Assembly (NCBI GenBank): GCA_027335515.1
Contig: DAHWHT010000271.1
Location: 1-10,125 of the forward strand
DNA from: Clostridia bacterium
GTDB lineage: Bacteria > Bacillota_E > RBS10-35 > JAJYVN01
Direction: 5' to 3'
DNA length: 10,125 nt
The notes under the pieces are model-generated. The model saw only the letters and a list, made by a program, of their open reading frames with translations. It had not been told where the DNA came from and ran no database searches. A program made the position numbers and the translations under genes. Numbering within the stretch: position 1 is the first letter of the stretch; each line of letters begins with the position of its first letter. Shown in pieces: positions 9,746 through 10,125 of this stretch.

Positions 9746-10028
9746 GTGCGTCCAGACGAAGGTCCCAGCATCCAGCCGGTGAGAGACCGGTCACGGTAAA
9801 GTCGGAAGCCGTGTGGCAGCCCATCCGTTGTAGGTCGGCGACGACCCCGGCGGAGCGGTGGGACAGAGGCAAAGGCGTGTGCCGGCGAGCCCAGCCATCG
9901 CGGCCGAAAGGGCAGTAACTCTCAGGTCCCCGTGCCGGGGGCAAGGGGCAGTGTCAGCCCACGGATGGGTTAGAGGAGGTTGAAGGAGCTATCCGAAACG
10001 CCGCGCAAACCGCGCCGATAAGGTAAGT
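9746..10028 (+). ncRNA. Structured RNA resembling the 5' part (domain I) of a bacterial group II intron
   Basis: No open frame of interest crosses this stretch, but it is rich in complementary pairs. It begins GTGCGTCCAGA, matching the group II 5' consensus GUGYG. Helices: CCGGT/ACCGG (9776-9780/9786-9790, GAGAG loop); CACGG/CCGTG (9792-9796/9809-9813, with AAAGTCGGAAG inside); GGTCG/CGACC (9833-9837/9842-9846) closed by a GNRA tetraloop GCGA; CCCCG/CGGGG (9928-9932/9936-9940). An 11-bp long-range helix (9818-9828 with 9961-9971, one G-U pair) closes about 130 bases. The order of GGTGAGAG hairpin, GAAG-type internal loop and GCGA hairpin recalls domain I of class C introns such as that of Oceanobacillus iheyensis, from memory. 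Domain V is not in the window. Alternatives are a group I-type IStron ribozyme or a TnpB guide RNA. The structure is well supported; the class is moderate. Confidence 0.5.
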
Positions 10029-10125
10029 ATGAGCAGGTTTGACGGGTGGCCAGAGGTTCTTCGACCGGCAGAGGCCGCACGGGCACTGAGGATGCACGTG
10101 GGGACTTTGCGTCGGTGGGACAAGG
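10029..10125 (+). CDS. IS607-type serine recombinase (MerR-like HTH start), partial, runs off the right edge
   Basis: Thirty-two codons are visible from the ATG at 10029, with a weak AAGG five bases upstream. The text contains LRPAEAARAL, MHVGTL and RRWDK, a MerR-type helix-turn-helix. The TLRRWD ending is typical of IS607 transposases (TnpA), which continue with G.L and then a serine-recombinase domain. The catalytic domain is outside the window, so another MerR- or excisionase-like protein is possible. It differs clearly from the tnpA remnant at the left edge (MKLSDWARREG type), so the two are different elements and not copies. It starts directly after the intron-like RNA. If group II architecture holds, this reading frame sits where domain IV would carry a reverse transcriptase. 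Confidence 0.6.
   Translation, partial: MSRFDGWPEVLRPAEAARALRMHVGTLRRWDK

Noticed and set aside
9902..9927. GGCCGAAAGGGCA followed by CTCTCAGG, similar to the core of a glycine riboswitch
   Set aside because: The expected 5' half (GGAGAG-type strand) is not convincing, the segment lies inside a long-range helix of the intron-like RNA, and the next gene is a recombinase, not a glycine gene.

Overview
The window is a GC-rich (roughly 70 % by eye) bacterial sequence with all intact genes on the + strand. The GC content, the dense packing, GTG starts, G-rich ribosome binding sites and the sugar-hydrolase families suggest a high-GC Bacillota (Symbiobacterium, Thermaerobacter or Limnochordia type) or a Chloroflexota. 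This is a low-confidence guess; no marker gene settles it.

Layout. (1) Bases 1-104, minus strand: the start of an IS607-type transposon recombinase (tnpA), broken by an internal deletion and frame change. (2) 105-565: no gene seen, with one AT-rich patch next to the tnpA remnant. (3) 566-2948: an intact large glycoside-hydrolase-like protein (beta-galactosidase-type TIM barrel plus trimerisation-like domain) and a small cysteine-motif protein. (4) 3013-4568: a GH38 alpha-mannosidase-like gene that has lost most of its catalytic domain and then carries a frameshift and an in-frame stop. (5) 4569-9692: four tightly packed genes forming one chaperone cassette: a TPR protein with a poly-aspartate tail, a J-domain protein whose HPD motif reads HPP, a GrpE-like nucleotide exchange factor and a short Hsp70 of HscC-like size. 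(6) 9693-10028: about 280 bases of strongly structured, non-coding sequence that begins with GTGCG and resembles domain I of a bacterial group II intron. (7) From 10029 to the right edge: the first 32 codons of another IS607-type recombinase.

How it fits together. The two sugar-hydrolase genes look like the remains of a glycan-degradation locus, one intact and one decayed. The decayed gene runs directly, in the same reading frame, into the chaperone operon, so no separate promoter space is left for the chaperone genes. The chaperone cassette is a complete private Hsp70 machine (Hsp70, J protein, exchange factor, TPR adaptor), analogous to the E. coli hscC locus, where an Hsp70 is grouped with J proteins and SEL1-repeat proteins. 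The segment is bounded by IS607-type sequences on both sides.

The most unusual feature is the right edge: an intron-like structured RNA placed immediately before an IS607-type recombinase start. This resembles an IStron (ribozyme plus transposon), but the RNA looks more like a group II than a group I intron. The window ends before this can be decided.
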